Source of the DNA: Hyphomicrobiales bacterium | GTDB taxonomy: Bacteria > Pseudomonadota > Alphaproteobacteria > Rhizobiales > Aestuariivirgaceae | Reading direction: 5' to 3' | DNA: 64,000 nt | NCBI GenBank assembly: GCA_016710435.1 | Contig: JADJVV010000001.1 | Location: 1,076,501-1,140,500 of the forward strand | Shown here: positions 36,181 to 45,491 of the stretch, one piece after another | Layout of the letters: each line of letters starts with the position of its first letter | Position numbering within the stretch: the stretch's first letter is position 1 | The notes under the pieces: generated by a model | What the model saw: the letters and a program-made list of their open reading frames with translations, nothing else | The model's database searches: none | What the model was told of the DNA's origin: nothing | Made by a program: the position numbers and the translations under genes

Positions 36181-36224
36181 AGGCCGTCTCCCTTGTCAGT
36201 CCGGGCAGGAAGACTAGGGGCAGC

Positions 36225-36243
36225 CATGCTGCGCCGCAACATC
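36225..36243. promoter_or_regulatory. 19-bp near-palindrome, putative operator (copy 2)
   Basis: CATGCTGCGCCGCAACATC lies 45 nt upstream of the mcd GTG. From 36226 on it equals the element at 5760-5777 except for the central base. It sits in the 190-nt gap between the divergent mcd and ialB genes. Confidence 0.5.
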
Positions 36244-36340
36244 GCCTTTGGTCGCTCCCGCACAAGATGTGTGCGGCAGGTCTTGCCCCATTTGGGCCGG
36301 AATTTTCCGCTCTAGGGCAACGTGCCTCACCGTTACGTCC

Positions 36341-36369
36341 TGTTAACGGGTTGGAACCTATGGTTAACA
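36341..36369. promoter_or_regulatory. inverted repeat TGTTAAC-N15-GTTAACA before the IalB-type gene
   Basis: Perfect seven-base arms end two nt before the first ATG of the IalB-type gene. Each arm contains GTTAAC. The spacing (18 nt between TTAA cores) does not fit a CtrA box. It could be an operator or a leader hairpin hiding the start region, since no Shine-Dalgarno is visible. Confidence 0.4.
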
Positions 36370-36370
36370 A

Positions 36371-36883
36371 ATGATGATGCGCGGCATTTTTCCAGTTGTT
36401 TTGATTTCCCTCGGGCTTGCGGGCGCGGCCCTGGCCCAATCCAGCGACGAGCCCAAGAAGCTCGGTGCCTTCAAGGACTGGCAGGCCTTCACCTACAAGG
36501 CGCCGGATTCCAAGGTGTGCTTTGCCTTCTCCGAACCGAAGAAGAGCCAATCCACCCGCGAAGCGAAACGCGGTCCCATCCGCTTCATCGTGACCAATTA
36601 TCCGGGCCGCAAGGTGAAGGGTCAGATCTCCACCATCATCGGCTATCCCTTCAAGGATGGCACGACGGTGAAACTGACCATCGACGACAAGACCTTCACC
36701 CTCTTCCCCGTGGGCGACACCGCCTGGGCCGAGAAGGATGATGCCGACATCGTGGCCGCCATGAAGGACGGCACATCACTCAAGGTGGCGGGCATTTCCT
36801 GGAAGGGCACTGAAACCACCGACAGCTATTCGCTGGCGGGCATATCTGCTGCGATCGACGAGATCGACAGCGCCTGCAAATAG
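36371..36883 (+). CDS. IalB-family (invasion-associated locus B) secreted protein
   Basis: A 170-residue protein with a signal peptide ending at about residue 22 (ALA). The rest matches the IalB fold: LGAFKDWQAFTY near the mature N-terminus, two cysteines (KVCFAF and the final DSACK) that could pair, and FIVTNYPGRKVKGQIS. In Bartonella the protein aids erythrocyte entry, but homologues are widespread in free-living Hyphomicrobiales, so no pathogenic role is implied. Three ATG codons in a row start the frame. It is eight nt upstream of the DUF2233 gene. Confidence 0.85.
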   Translation: MMMRGIFPVVLISLGLAGAALAQSSDEPKKLGAFKDWQAFTYKAPDSKVCFAFSEPKKSQSTREAKRGPIRFIVTNYPGRKVKGQISTIIGYPFKDGTTVKLTIDDKTFTLFPVGDTAWAEKDDADIVAAMKDGTSLKVAGISWKGTETTDSYSLAGISAAIDEIDSACK

Positions 36884-36890
36884 GTCTGCG

Positions 36891-37637
36891 ATGACGGCGC
36901 GGAATATATTGGCGGTGCTCTTGCTGGCGCTCTGGCCCATGGCCATGCCGGCTGCGGCGCAATCCGCCTGTTCGACCGAGGAGCACGAGGGGACGAGCTT
37001 CGATGTCTGCCGCTTCGATCCCACCCGGCAGCCGCTCGAACTCTACAACCTCGGCGACGACGGCGAACCCATCGCCACCTTTTCCGGCCTCGCGCAACAA
37101 TTGGCGGGTGACGGCAAGCGCCTGACCTTCGCCATGAATGCAGGCATGTTCGACGACAAGCTGCGCCCCATCGGCCTTTACGTCGAGCATGGGCAGACGC
37201 AGAAGAAGCTCAATCGCCGCAACGGCTACGGCAACTTCCACCTGAAACCGAATGGTGTGTTCCTGCTGGAGAATGGCAAGGCGGCGGTGATGGAGACGGA
37301 AGCCTTCGTGAAATCGGGCCGCAAGCCCGAATTCGCCACGCAATCAGGCCCCATGCTGGTCATCAACGGCAGGATCCACCCGAAGTTTTCAGAAAGCGGC
37401 ACTTCCGCCAAGGTGCGGAACGGCGTCGGCGTCACGGCCTCGGGCGAAGTGGTATTCGCCCTTTCGGAAAATGCCGTGACCTTTCACCAGTTCGCCCGCT
37501 TCTTCCGTGATGCGCTGGGCACGCCCAATGCGCTGTTCCTGGACGGCACCATCTCCAGCCTCTATTCGACCGATCTGCGCCGCAATGATGGCTACCTGCC
37601 TCTGGGACCCATGGTCGGCGCCTACGAAGTGAAGTAA
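36891..37637 (+). CDS. phosphodiester glycosidase-family (DUF2233/NAGPA) secreted protein
   Basis: A 248-residue protein with a signal peptide (about 1-24). The family segment [20 protein letters not shown] and the later [12 protein letters not shown] match the DUF2233 domain related to the mammalian uncovering enzyme that removes N-acetylglucosamine phosphodiester caps. Cysteines near the mature N-terminus ([13 protein letters not shown]) may form a disulfide. Its natural substrate is unknown; periplasmic glycan trimming is plausible. It is tightly linked to the IalB-type gene. Confidence 0.83.
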   Translation: MTARNILAVLLLALWPMAMPAAAQSACSTEEHEGTSFDVCRFDPTRQPLELYNLGDDGEPIATFSGLAQQLAGDGKRLTFAMNAGMFDDKLRPIGLYVEHGQTQKKLNRRNGYGNFHLKPNGVFLLENGKAAVMETEAFVKSGRKPEFATQSGPMLVINGRIHPKFSESGTSAKVRNGVGVTASGEVVFALSENAVTFHQFARFFRDALGTPNALFLDGTISSLYSTDLRRNDGYLPLGPMVGAYEVK

Positions 37638-37650
37638 AGGGACGGCCGAA

Positions 37651-38850
37651 ATGGCCACACTGATATCCAACCTGCCCGAACGCTACATCCAGAATGACCT
37701 CCGTCCGTCGCTGGTGGGGCTTTCGCGCGCGCAACTGATGGAGATGCTGGCCCGCGTCGGCGTGCCCGAGAAGCAGCGCAAGATGCGCGCCAACCAGCTC
37801 TTCCACTGGATCTACCACAAGGGCGTAACCTCGTTCGGTGCCATGAGCAACATCGCCCGCGAATTGCGCGACAAGCTGGACGAAGCCTTCCAGATCGCCC
37901 GGCCCGAAATCGTCGCCGAACAGAAGTCCAATGACGGCACCATGAAGTGGCTGCTCCGCCTCGCCCCCGATGAACGCGGCCAGCGCCACGAAATCGAGAC
38001 CGTCTATATCCCGGAGGCCGACCGCGGCACGCTGTGCATTTCATCGCAAGTGGGCTGCACCCTCACCTGCACCTTCTGCCACACCGGCACGCAGACGCTG
38101 GTGCGCAACCTGACGGCGGAAGAAATCGTCGGCCAGATCATGCTGGCGCGCGACCGCATCAGGGACTGGCCGGAAGACCTCGCCGCCAATCCGGCACCGC
38201 CCTCCTCGGGCCGCTACATCACCAACGTGGTGCTGATGGGCATGGGCGAGCCGCTCTACAACTTCGATCACGTGAAGCAGGCGATGGAGCTTGCAAGCGA
38301 CGGCGAAGGACTCTCGTTGTCGAAGCGACGCATCACCCTCTCCACATCAGGCGTCGTGCCCGAGATCGCCCGCGCCGGAGACGAGATCGGCACCATGCTG
38401 GCCATTTCCCTGCACGCCACGACCGATGAGATCCGCAACACCCTCGTGCCCCTCAACAAGAAATATCCGCTGGCCGAACTGCTGCAGGCCTGCCGAACCT
38501 ACCCCGGACTTTCCAACGCGCGCCGCATCACCTTCGAATACGTGATGCTGAAGGGCATCAATGATTCCCCCGCCGACGCCAAGCGCCTGGTGAAGCTGCT
38601 CGCCGGCATTCCCGCGAAGATCAACCTCATTCCCTTCAATCCCTGGCCAGGCACGGCCTACGAATGTTCCGATTGGGAAACGATCGAAACCTTCGCCGAG
38701 ATCGTCAACAAGGCGGGCTACGCCAGTCCCGTGCGCACGCCGCGCGGCCGCGACATCATGGCCGCCTGCGGCCAACTGAAAAGCGAGAGCCAGCGCCTCA
38801 GGGCGAAGGACCGGGGCGCGCTCCCGGGAGATGCCGTCACAAACCCATGA
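37651..38850 (+). CDS. rlmN: 23S rRNA (adenine-2503-C2)-methyltransferase RlmN
   Basis: A 399-residue radical-SAM enzyme that methylates A2503 of 23S rRNA and A37 of some tRNAs. The cluster motif CTLTCTFC (Cx3Cx2C) and the essential C-terminal Cys in MAACGQL are both visible, along with [18 protein letters not shown] lies upstream of the ATG. Its stop overlaps the start of a membrane-protein gene (ATGA). The order with DUF2233 and IalB genes suggests one transcript. Confidence 0.96.
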   Translation: MATLISNLPERYIQNDLRPSLVGLSRAQLMEMLARVGVPEKQRKMRANQLFHWIYHKGVTSFGAMSNIARELRDKLDEAFQIARPEIVAEQKSNDGTMKWLLRLAPDERGQRHEIETVYIPEADRGTLCISSQVGCTLTCTFCHTGTQTLVRNLTAEEIVGQIMLARDRIRDWPEDLAANPAPPSSGRYITNVVLMGMGEPLYNFDHVKQAMELASDGEGLSLSKRRITLSTSGVVPEIARAGDEIGTMLAISLHATTDEIRNTLVPLNKKYPLAELLQACRTYPGLSNARRITFEYVMLKGINDSPADAKRLVKLLAGIPAKINLIPFNPWPGTAYECSDWETIETFAEIVNKAGYASPVRTPRGRDIMAACGQLKSESQRLRAKDRGALPGDAVTNP

Positions 38851-39317
38851 CCGCCGCCGTCCTGCGCTATTGCCGGCTGGCCGTCGCATACGCGCTGAGT
38901 GCGGCCGTGGCCGGGCTTCTGATTGGCGTGCTGTTTGCCGTGGCTGGAGAAGGCGTCCCGGATACACCCTGGTATGTGCTGGCTGCCTTCGCCGCCCTGT
39001 TTATGGCGATCTGGGCGGCCCTTCCCGCCCACGCCATCGTCCTGGTCGCGGAATGGCGCGCCATCCGCAGCCCTTGGCTCTATGTGGGCTTTGCCATGCT
39101 GGTGGGAGGCATTACCGGCGCGGTTCTGCGCCTTACGCCGTGGATGCCGTGGGCAGGTCTGGCCGCCGGCATCGCCACCGGACTGACCTTCTGGGCCGTT
39201 GCCGGACGTTCTGCCGGGGACCTCATTGCGAAGGGAAAGGCGGGCACCTTTCTGTTGCTGCTGCTGGCGGCATCGGCACTGGCCACGGCGGCAGTGACGT
39301 GGCTCTACGCGCTCTAG
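38847..39317 (+). CDS. hypothetical four-helix membrane protein
   Basis: A 156-residue protein with four strong hydrophobic helices (about 11-33, 43-66, 78-98 and 132-153) and no soluble domain. I do not recognise the family. Its ATG overlaps the RlmN stop codon (ATGA), so it is translated from the same mRNA. Composition is similar to neighbours. No function is proposed. Confidence 0.75.
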   Translation: MTAAVLRYCRLAVAYALSAAVAGLLIGVLFAVAGEGVPDTPWYVLAAFAALFMAIWAALPAHAIVLVAEWRAIRSPWLYVGFAMLVGGITGAVLRLTPWMPWAGLAAGIATGLTFWAVAGRSAGDLIAKGKAGTFLLLLLAASALATAAVTWLYAL

Positions 39318-39401
39318 TCCCCACTCTCCTGCAACCCCCACTGTTCCTCTTTCCCAAAAGCAAGCTATAGAGGTTGCACCGGGGCTCAACGAGGACAACC
39401 A

Positions 39402-39695
39402 ATGCTCAAGAAACTTGCCATCGCAGCAGGCATGATGGTGCTTGCCACCCTTCCGGCCCGTGCCGAGGTGATCGACATCTCCACCATCAAGTGCTCTGAC
39501 CTCGCCACCATGACCGACGACGAAGCCAGTTATCTTCTGATCTGGCTGCACGGCTATTACGGCGGCAAGGCGGGCGACACCACGATCGACATGGAATCCT
39601 TCGAGGCCGCCGGCAAGGAAATCGGCGCGGCCTGCGGCGCCTCTCCCGATCTCGGCCTGATGACCGTCATCAACCAGATCGACAACGGGCAGTAA
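39402..39695 (+). CDS. HdeA/HdeB-like small periplasmic protein
   Basis: A 97-residue protein with a signal peptide ending near residue 21 (ARA). Two cysteines (IKCSDL and GAACGAS) are placed as the single disulfide of HdeA, the acid-activated periplasmic chaperone; the helix segment DDEASYLLIWLHGYYGG also fits. GAGGA lies seven nt before the ATG. Its role as an acid-stress chaperone here is inferred from the family. Confidence 0.82.
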   Translation: MLKKLAIAAGMMVLATLPARAEVIDISTIKCSDLATMTDDEASYLLIWLHGYYGGKAGDTTIDMESFEAAGKEIGAACGASPDLGLMTVINQIDNGQ

Positions 39696-39803
39696 TGTCA
39701 ATCCGGCGGGTGAGGCCGAAGGCGGCCTTGCCTGCCCATTTTTGCAAGTGTAAGGCGCATGCCCGAAGCTGCTGCCCCTTCCGTGGGCCATCCGGGAACC
39801 ATC

Positions 39804-41024
39804 ATGTCGAAACAGAAAATCCGCAAAGTCGTGCTCGCCTATTCCGGCGGACTGGATACCTCCATCATCCTCAAGTGGTTGCAGACCGAATATGATGCGG
39901 AGGTCGTGACCTTCACAGCCGACCTCGGACAGGGCGGCGAACTCGAGCCTGCCCGCAAGAAGGCCGAGTTGCTCGGCATCAAGGAAATCTTCATCGAGGA
40001 CCTGCGCGAGGAATTCATCCGCGACTTCGTCTTCCCGATGTTCCGCGCCAATGCCGTCTACGAGGGCGTCTATCTGCTGGGCACGTCCATCGCCCGTCCG
40101 CTCATTGCCAAGCGCCTGATCGAGATCGCCGAACAGACCGGAGCCGACGCCATCTCCCACGGCGCCACGGGCAAGGGCAACGACCAGGTGCGCTTCGAAC
40201 TGACCGCCTATGCCCTCAACCCCGACATCAAGATCATTGCACCCTGGCGCGAGTGGCAGTTCAAGAGCCGCACCGACCTGATCGAATTCGCCGAAGCCCA
40301 CCAAATCCAGGTGGCCAAGGACAAGCGCGGCGAGGCGCCCTTCTCGGTTGACGCCAACCTGTTGCACTCCTCTTCGGAAGGCAAGGTGCTGGAGGACCCG
40401 TGGGAAGAGCCGCCGCCTTACGTCTACCAGCGCACCATTGCGCCCGAGGATGCGCCCGACACAGCGACCTACATCGAGGTGAGCTTCAAGAACGGCGATG
40501 CGGTGGCGATCAACGGCCAGGCCATGAGTCCCGCCACGCTGTTCACCGAATTGAACCGCCTCGGCCACGACAATGGCATCGGCCGCCTCGACCTCGTGGA
40601 AAACCGCTTCGTCGGCATGAAGTCGCGCGGGGTCTATGAGACCCCCGGCGGCACCATCCTCGGTGTGGCGCACCGCGCCATGGAATCGATCACGCTCGAC
40701 CGCGAAGCCGCCCACCTCAAGGACTCGTTCATGCCGCGCTATGCGGAACTGGTCTATTACGGCTTCTGGTTCGCGCCCGAGCGCGAGATGCTGCAGGCAA
40801 TGATCGACAAGAGCCAGGAGCATGTGGAAGGCGACGTCCGCCTGAAGCTCTACAAGGGCAATGTCATCGTCGTGGGCCGCCGCTCGCCCAAGTCGCTCTA
40901 CAAGAACGACCTCGTCACCTTCGAGGACGACCGCGGCGCCTACGACCAGAAGGATGCCGCCGGCTTCATCCGCCTCAATGCGCTCCGCCTGCGCACACTG
41001 GCGGCGCGCAAGCGCAATACCTGA
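39804..41024 (+). CDS. argG: argininosuccinate synthase ArgG
   Basis: A 406-residue enzyme condensing citrulline and aspartate with ATP in arginine synthesis. The PP-loop SGGLDTS is at residues 14-20; [16 protein letters not shown] and [17 protein letters not shown] are family hallmarks. The ATG at 39804 is chosen by homology over an in-frame ATG at 39759. A hairpin follows the stop. It is separate from other arginine genes here. Confidence 0.97.
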   Translation: MSKQKIRKVVLAYSGGLDTSIILKWLQTEYDAEVVTFTADLGQGGELEPARKKAELLGIKEIFIEDLREEFIRDFVFPMFRANAVYEGVYLLGTSIARPLIAKRLIEIAEQTGADAISHGATGKGNDQVRFELTAYALNPDIKIIAPWREWQFKSRTDLIEFAEAHQIQVAKDKRGEAPFSVDANLLHSSSEGKVLEDPWEEPPPYVYQRTIAPEDAPDTATYIEVSFKNGDAVAINGQAMSPATLFTELNRLGHDNGIGRLDLVENRFVGMKSRGVYETPGGTILGVAHRAMESITLDREAAHLKDSFMPRYAELVYYGFWFAPEREMLQAMIDKSQEHVEGDVRLKLYKGNVIVVGRRSPKSLYKNDLVTFEDDRGAYDQKDAAGFIRLNALRLRTLAARKRNT

Positions 41025-41046
41025 CGAACCATCATTTTGAGACTAC

Positions 41047-41070
41047 GAAGGCCACCTCCGGGTGGCCTTC
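41047..41070 (+). terminator. terminator-like hairpin after argG
   Basis: A perfect 10-bp stem (41047-41056 with 41061-41070) with TCCG loop is followed by TGCTTTAG. It lies between convergent argG and the sugar permease gene. The T-tract is short. Confidence 0.65.
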
Positions 41071-41074
41071 TGCT

Positions 41075-42097
41075 TTAGCCCCGCTTGCGGCGGGATTTGG
41101 CGAAGGTGTCGAAGGCCACCGCCAGCACGATGATGACACCGATGATGATCTGCTGGATGTAACTGGAGACATTCATCAGCACGAGGCCATTGAGCAGCAC
41201 GCCGATCAGGATTGTTCCGATCACCGTGCCGAAGATGGTGCCAACGCCGCCGAAAAGACTGGTGCCGCCGATCACGACGGATGCGATGACGGTGAGCTCA
41301 TAGCCCGTGCCCGCCACGGCCTCTGCCGAGTTGAGGCGCGCCGAAAGCACGAAGGCGCCCAATCCCGCGAAGAACCCCATGATCACATAGACGCTGCAGA
41401 TGATGGCATTGACATTGAGGCCCGACAGCCGCGCCGCCTCGGGATTGCCCCCCACCGCATAGACACGCCGGCCGAAGCGCATGTAGCGCAGCACCACATG
41501 GGCAATGGCGGCCGCGACAAGAAAGATGATCACAGGCACGGGCATGGGTCCGATCTTGCCCTGTCCCCACCAGGTGAAGGCCTTGTCGAATCCGCTGATC
41601 GGCCCACCCGCCGCAAACAGCAGCGCCGCGCCACGGAAGACCGACATGCCGCCCAGCGTCACCACGAAGGGCGGCACCTTGAGGCGTGTGATGGAAAAGC
41701 CTTGCAGGTATCCGCCGATCAATCCCACGATGATAGCGGCCAGCGCCGCGAGCGGCCAGCCGTAGCCCACCGCATCATCGCCCACGGTGAAACGGTCCTG
41801 CATGCCGCCCTTGGCCACCGCGGCGGCCACTAGCCCCGCAAAGGCGAGGAGCGAGCCCACCGAGAGATCGATGCCGGCTGTGAGAATGACGAAGGTCATG
41901 CCGATGGCGAGGAGCCCGGTGATCGACACCTGGCGCATGACGTTGAAGAGATTGATCGAGGAGAGGAAGCGCGGCTCCATGATGGCAAAGATCGCCATGA
42001 GGACGAGCAGGAAGATGAGCGGGGCGAAACGCGCAATGAAGCCGAAGGCATCGAAGGATGTATCGCGCGTGCTGGGCGGAAGGCCGGTCGTGGACAT
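41075..42097 (-). CDS. sugar ABC transporter permease, RbsC type
   Basis: A 340-residue inner-membrane permease of the CUT2 family with eight to ten helices and the conserved GIDLSVGSLLAFAGLVAA and GGTSLFGGVGTIFGTVIG segments. It forms the membrane channel for the ATPase and binding protein encoded upstream in the same run (15-nt gap to the ATPase gene). The sugar is unknown; ribose, xylose, arabinose and galactose transporters all look like this. Confidence 0.92.
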   Translation of the reverse strand: MSTTGLPPSTRDTSFDAFGFIARFAPLIFLLVLMAIFAIMEPRFLSSINLFNVMRQVSITGLLAIGMTFVILTAGIDLSVGSLLAFAGLVAAAVAKGGMQDRFTVGDDAVGYGWPLAALAAIIVGLIGGYLQGFSITRLKVPPFVVTLGGMSVFRGAALLFAAGGPISGFDKAFTWWGQGKIGPMPVPVIIFLVAAAIAHVVLRYMRFGRRVYAVGGNPEAARLSGLNVNAIICSVYVIMGFFAGLGAFVLSARLNSAEAVAGTGYELTVIASVVIGGTSLFGGVGTIFGTVIGTILIGVLLNGLVLMNVSSYIQQIIIGVIIVLAVAFDTFAKSRRKRG

Positions 42098-42112
42098 GGC
42101 GCGTGTTTCCTC

Positions 42113-43660
42113 TCAGGCAGCCTTTGGTTTGGAAAGCGTCATCAGCGTCATCAGTTGTTCCTGCGTGGCACCGGGGCCCGGCACGTTTCCGGTGACGCGC
42201 CCCTCGCGCATGGTGACGATTCTGTCGGCCAGCGCCAGGATTTCCGGCAGCTCCGATGAGATGACGATGATGGCAATGCCCTCCCGCGCCATCTCGATGA
42301 GCAGGTTGTGCACCTCGACCTTGGCGCCGACGTCGATGCCGCGTGTCGGTTCATCGACGATCAGCACGCTGGGCCGCAAGGCGAGCCAGCGCGCCAGCAC
42401 CACCTTCTGCTGGTTGCCGCCGGAGAGGTTGCCGACCAGTTGCTCGTCCGACGTCATGCGGATGTTGAGCTTGCGGCGGTAGTCTTCGACGAGATCCTTT
42501 TCCCGCCGTACGTTGATGAAGGACCCCCACCCGGTGATGCGGTCATGAGCAGCCATCGACAGGTTGGTGCGGATGGCGAGTCCGAGGAACAGCGCCTGCT
42601 GCTTGCGGTCTTCGGGAACGAGGCCGATGCCGTGGGCAATGGCGTCGGCCGGACTGGCGATGGCAACGGCCCTGCCGCCCACGCGCACCTCGCCGCTGTC
42701 GAGCCTGTCGGCGCCGAAGATGGCGCGCGCCGATTCCGTGCGGCCCGCCCCGACAAGGCCCGCGATGCCGAGGATTTCACCCTTGTGTACGGAAAAGGAG
42801 ACGTCGTGGAGTTCGATGGCACTGGCGTCGGTGGCCTTGCGGCGGCGGGTGAGGTTGCGCACCTCCAGTGCCACCTCCGCCGTGGCGCTGGTATCCTGCC
42901 GGTGGGCAAGGAGGCCCACATCGCGTCCCACCATCATGCGGATGATGCCTTCGATGCTCGTGTCGGCGACGCGCCCCTGGCCGACATGGTGTCCGTCGCG
43001 CAGGACCGTGTAGCTGTCACAGATCTCGAACACTTCATCCAGCCGGTGCGTGACAAAGATGGTTGAAATGCCGTCGGCCTTCAGGGCCCGGATGATGGCG
43101 TAGAGTTTCTCGACCTCTGACCTGCTGAGCGCGGACGTGGGTTCATCCATCACGATGATCCGCGATTTCATGGAGAGCGCCCGCGCAATCTCCACCATCT
43201 GCTGCTCGGCCACGGCCAGGTCGCGCACCCGCGTCGCGGGACTGCGGTCGAGTCCGATCCGCTTCGACAATTTGCGCGTCTCTTCCTCCATCTGGCGATG
43301 GCTGACGAAGAAGCGTGATCCCAGTTCCCGGCCCACGAACACGTTTTCGGCGATGCTCATGTCGGGCGCCAGGGTGAATTCCTGGTAGATGGTCACGATG
43401 CCGGCGCGCTGGGCTTCCTGCGGCGTTGCAAACACCACGGGTTTTCCGTCGAGGGCAATCGTGCCGGAGTCGGGTGCCTGCGCACCGGAGAGAATTTTCA
43501 GCAGCGTGGATTTGCCGGCGCCGTTCTCGCCGAGAAAGGCATGAATTTCGCCAGTACCCACCGCGAAGTCCACGTTCTCAAGCGCCTTCACGCCCGGAAA
43601 GGACTTGGAAATGCCCGTCATGCGCAGCAGGGGCGGCCCGTCGTCGGAAGGAGTCTGCAT
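42113..43660 (-). CDS. sugar ABC transporter ATP-binding protein, RbsA/XylG type (tandem ABC)
   Basis: A 515-residue protein with two ABC domains. The first has Walker A GENGAGKST and Walker B IIVMDEPTSAL; the second has the degenerate Walker A GLVGAGRTES usual in this family, the signature LSGGNQQK and Walker B LIVDEPTRGID. The ATG at 43660 is preferred to the one at 43681 because GGAG sits six nt before it. It energises the RbsC-type permease. Confidence 0.94.
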   Translation of the reverse strand: MQTPSDDGPPLLRMTGISKSFPGVKALENVDFAVGTGEIHAFLGENGAGKSTLLKILSGAQAPDSGTIALDGKPVVFATPQEAQRAGIVTIYQEFTLAPDMSIAENVFVGRELGSRFFVSHRQMEEETRKLSKRIGLDRSPATRVRDLAVAEQQMVEIARALSMKSRIIVMDEPTSALSRSEVEKLYAIIRALKADGISTIFVTHRLDEVFEICDSYTVLRDGHHVGQGRVADTSIEGIIRMMVGRDVGLLAHRQDTSATAEVALEVRNLTRRRKATDASAIELHDVSFSVHKGEILGIAGLVGAGRTESARAIFGADRLDSGEVRVGGRAVAIASPADAIAHGIGLVPEDRKQQALFLGLAIRTNLSMAAHDRITGWGSFINVRREKDLVEDYRRKLNIRMTSDEQLVGNLSGGNQQKVVLARWLALRPSVLIVDEPTRGIDVGAKVEVHNLLIEMAREGIAIIVISSELPEILALADRIVTMREGRVTGNVPGPGATQEQLMTLMTLSKPKAA

Positions 43661-43706
43661 GGGAGGCTCCGGCCGGGTCATTGCCCGGCCGGAAATCCGG
43701 ATGCTG

Positions 43707-44657
43707 TTACTTCACTTCGCCCAGGCGTTCGGCGATGTTGAGATTGTCCTTGGTCACGGCCACGGGCGTGATCAGGTGGACTTGCTCGGCAGGCTTCGTG
43801 CCATCCTTCAGGAAGGCCACCAGCGTCTGCACGCCGAGCGCGCTCTGTTGGCCCGGGAACTGCTCGATCGTCGCCGTGAGGCCGCCGTCACGGACCTGCG
43901 CCAGTGCCTCGGGCAGGGCGTCGAAGCCGATGATGGCGATGCCCGTGAGATTGCGGGCCTTCACCGCTTCCATGGCGCCGAGCGCCATGTCGTCGTTGGC
44001 AGCCACGATCACCTTCGGCGGCTCAGCCAGACCGGAGAGGGCGGCTTCCGTCACCGACAGGCCCTTGTCGCGGGCGAAGCCTGCCGTCTGCTCGAACACG
44101 ATCTTGTACTTCGCATCGCCGTCCAGCACGTTATGCAGGCCCTTGTTGCGGTCGATGGCGGGCGAGGCACCCGATTGTCCCTGCAGGTTCACGATGGTCG
44201 CACCATCGGGATAGAGCTGCTTGATGAGATTGCCCTGGGCTTCGCCGCCCTTCACGTTGTCGGCGCCGATGTGGCCGAGAATGCCTTCAACCGAAGGCAC
44301 GCGGCGGTCAACGGTGACGACGGGAATACCCGCTTCCACCGCCTGTTGCAGCGCCGGTGCCATGGCGTCCACTTCATTGGGGCTGATCACGATGCCTTTC
44401 ACGCCCTGCGCGATGGCGGCTTCGATATCCGCCGTCTGCTTGGGAGACGAAACCTGGCCGTCGCTCTCCACGGCTTCGTAGCCCTGCTTGCCAATCTCCG
44501 CCTTGAAGGCATTCATCATGTGAACAAAGAACGGAAAGCTCAATCCCGGCACAGACGCCAGGATCTTGTCAGCGGCCAGCGCCACGGTGGCACTGCCGAG
44601 CAGCGCGGCCGCGGCCACGCCTGCTACAAGTGTACGTCGGGTAATGCGCGTCATCAT
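43707..44657 (-). CDS. sugar ABC transporter substrate-binding protein, RbsB type
   Basis: A 316-residue periplasmic binding protein with a signal peptide ending near residue 27 (ALA). The mature protein begins ADKILASVPGLSFPFF and has the RbsB pattern, including GIVISPNEVDAMAPALQ and NDDMALGAMEA. It is the first gene of the rbs-like operon. GGAGG lies nine nt before the ATG. The upstream 223-nt gap holds three related palindromic boxes and an inverted repeat. Confidence 0.92.
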   Translation of the reverse strand: MMTRITRRTLVAGVAAAALLGSATVALAADKILASVPGLSFPFFVHMMNAFKAEIGKQGYEAVESDGQVSSPKQTADIEAAIAQGVKGIVISPNEVDAMAPALQQAVEAGIPVVTVDRRVPSVEGILGHIGADNVKGGEAQGNLIKQLYPDGATIVNLQGQSGASPAIDRNKGLHNVLDGDAKYKIVFEQTAGFARDKGLSVTEAALSGLAEPPKVIVAANDDMALGAMEAVKARNLTGIAIIGFDALPEALAQVRDGGLTATIEQFPGQQSALGVQTLVAFLKDGTKPAEQVHLITPVAVTKDNLNIAERLGEVK

Positions 44658-44702
44658 GTTTGTCTTCCTCCCATTGCCTGTTGGCACGCGTAGCATGCGG
44701 CA

Positions 44703-44718
44703 AACTGATATAACAGTT
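44703..44718. promoter_or_regulatory. inverted repeat AACTG-N6-CAGTT upstream of the RbsB-type gene
   Basis: Five-base arms lie 46-61 nt upstream of the binding-protein start, in an AT-rich stretch suited to the -10 region. Short arms make this tentative. Confidence 0.3.
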
Positions 44719-44765
44719 AAAGGGTGGTAAGAGTATGGCAGTTATGCGTGATGGAGGGTGCAAAC

Positions 44766-44812
44766 GATGTTGCGGCACAACACGTGCGCCGCACAAAAAT
44801 GTGCGCCGCAAC
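44766..44812. promoter_or_regulatory. cluster of three palindromic boxes (TGCG-S-CGCA type)
   Basis: Three boxes follow one another: GATGTTGCGGCACAACACG (centre 44775), GTGCGCCGCAC (centre 44789) and GTGCGCCGCAA (centre 44806), in the gap upstream of the RbsB-type operon, 109-155 nt before its start. The first box resembles the 19-bp elements at 5759 and 36225. Three copies in 47 nt suggest cooperative binding by one regulator. Confidence 0.5.
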
Positions 44813-44880
44813 GGAACCGGAAGTTGTCTTGCGCCGGCTCCGCTCCGGGAAACCATTCCGTACACGGACGGTTTCGGCGA

Positions 44881-45486
44881 TCACCTGACGAATACACGAG
44901 CCCCCACTGGCACACTGCCGTAAAGCTCGAACACGTCTTCGTTCAGCATGCGGAAACAGCCGGAGGATGCGGCCTTGCCGATGGACCACGGTTCATTCGT
45001 GCCGTGGATGCGATAGAGCGTGTCGCGCCCATCGCGATAGAGATAGAGTGCACGCGCACCCAGCGGATTCTCCGGCCCGCCCTTCACCTGCACCGGCAGC
45101 TTGGGATTGCGCTGGCGCATGCCGGCGGTGGGCGTCCACGTCGGCCACCTGGCCTTCCGGCCCACCACCGTCGTGCCGGACCACCCCACGCCCTCGCGTC
45201 CCACGGCAATGCCGAAGCGGATCGCCTTGCCCTGTCCCCCGATGACGTAGAGATGCCGCGCGGCCACATCGACCACCACAGACCCCGCCTCTTCACGGCC
45301 GTTCCAGCGCACATCCTGCCTGCGAAAGGCCGGCGGGATGCGCTCCAGGTTCATCAACTGGATGTCGAACGGTTTCTCGGGGATGATTCCCGTCACCCAC
45401 TCGGCTTCATTCAGGTCCTTGCGCGCAAGGGCCGGTGACGCCAGCAGCGCGCTTGCGGCACCCGCGAGGAACAGCCGTCTCTTCAT
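44881..45486 (-). CDS. L,D-transpeptidase (YkuD domain)
   Basis: A 201-residue secreted protein with a signal peptide ending at about residue 22 (ALA). The YkuD catalytic motif is complete: His161 in HGTNEPWSIG and Cys177 in SSGCFRM. Such enzymes make 3-3 crosslinks in peptidoglycan or attach proteins to it. It starts five nt after the sugar-acid dehydratase gene, so the two are likely on one mRNA even though their roles seem unrelated. ATG at 45486 starts the signal peptide. Confidence 0.9.
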   Translation of the reverse strand: MKRRLFLAGAASALLASPALARKDLNEAEWVTGIIPEKPFDIQLMNLERIPPAFRRQDVRWNGREEAGSVVVDVAARHLYVIGGQGKAIRFGIAVGREGVGWSGTTVVGRKARWPTWTPTAGMRQRNPKLPVQVKGGPENPLGARALYLYRDGRDTLYRIHGTNEPWSIGKAASSGCFRMLNEDVFELYGSVPVGARVFVR

Positions 45487-45491
45487 CCGGG

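Noticed and set aside
36341..36369. Paired GTTAAC motifs as a CtrA box
   Set aside because: The TTAA cores are 18 nt apart rather than seven, so this was reported only as an inverted repeat.
38718..40823. Minus-strand open frame of 701 codons opposite rlmN, the HdeA-like gene and argG
   Set aside because: It spans several certain genes on the other strand and their gaps, and its translation has no family features.
44735..44923. Small plus-strand open frame of 62 codons upstream of the RbsB-type operon
   Set aside because: It runs through the palindromic boxes and into the transpeptidase gene, with no ribosome-binding site or family match.
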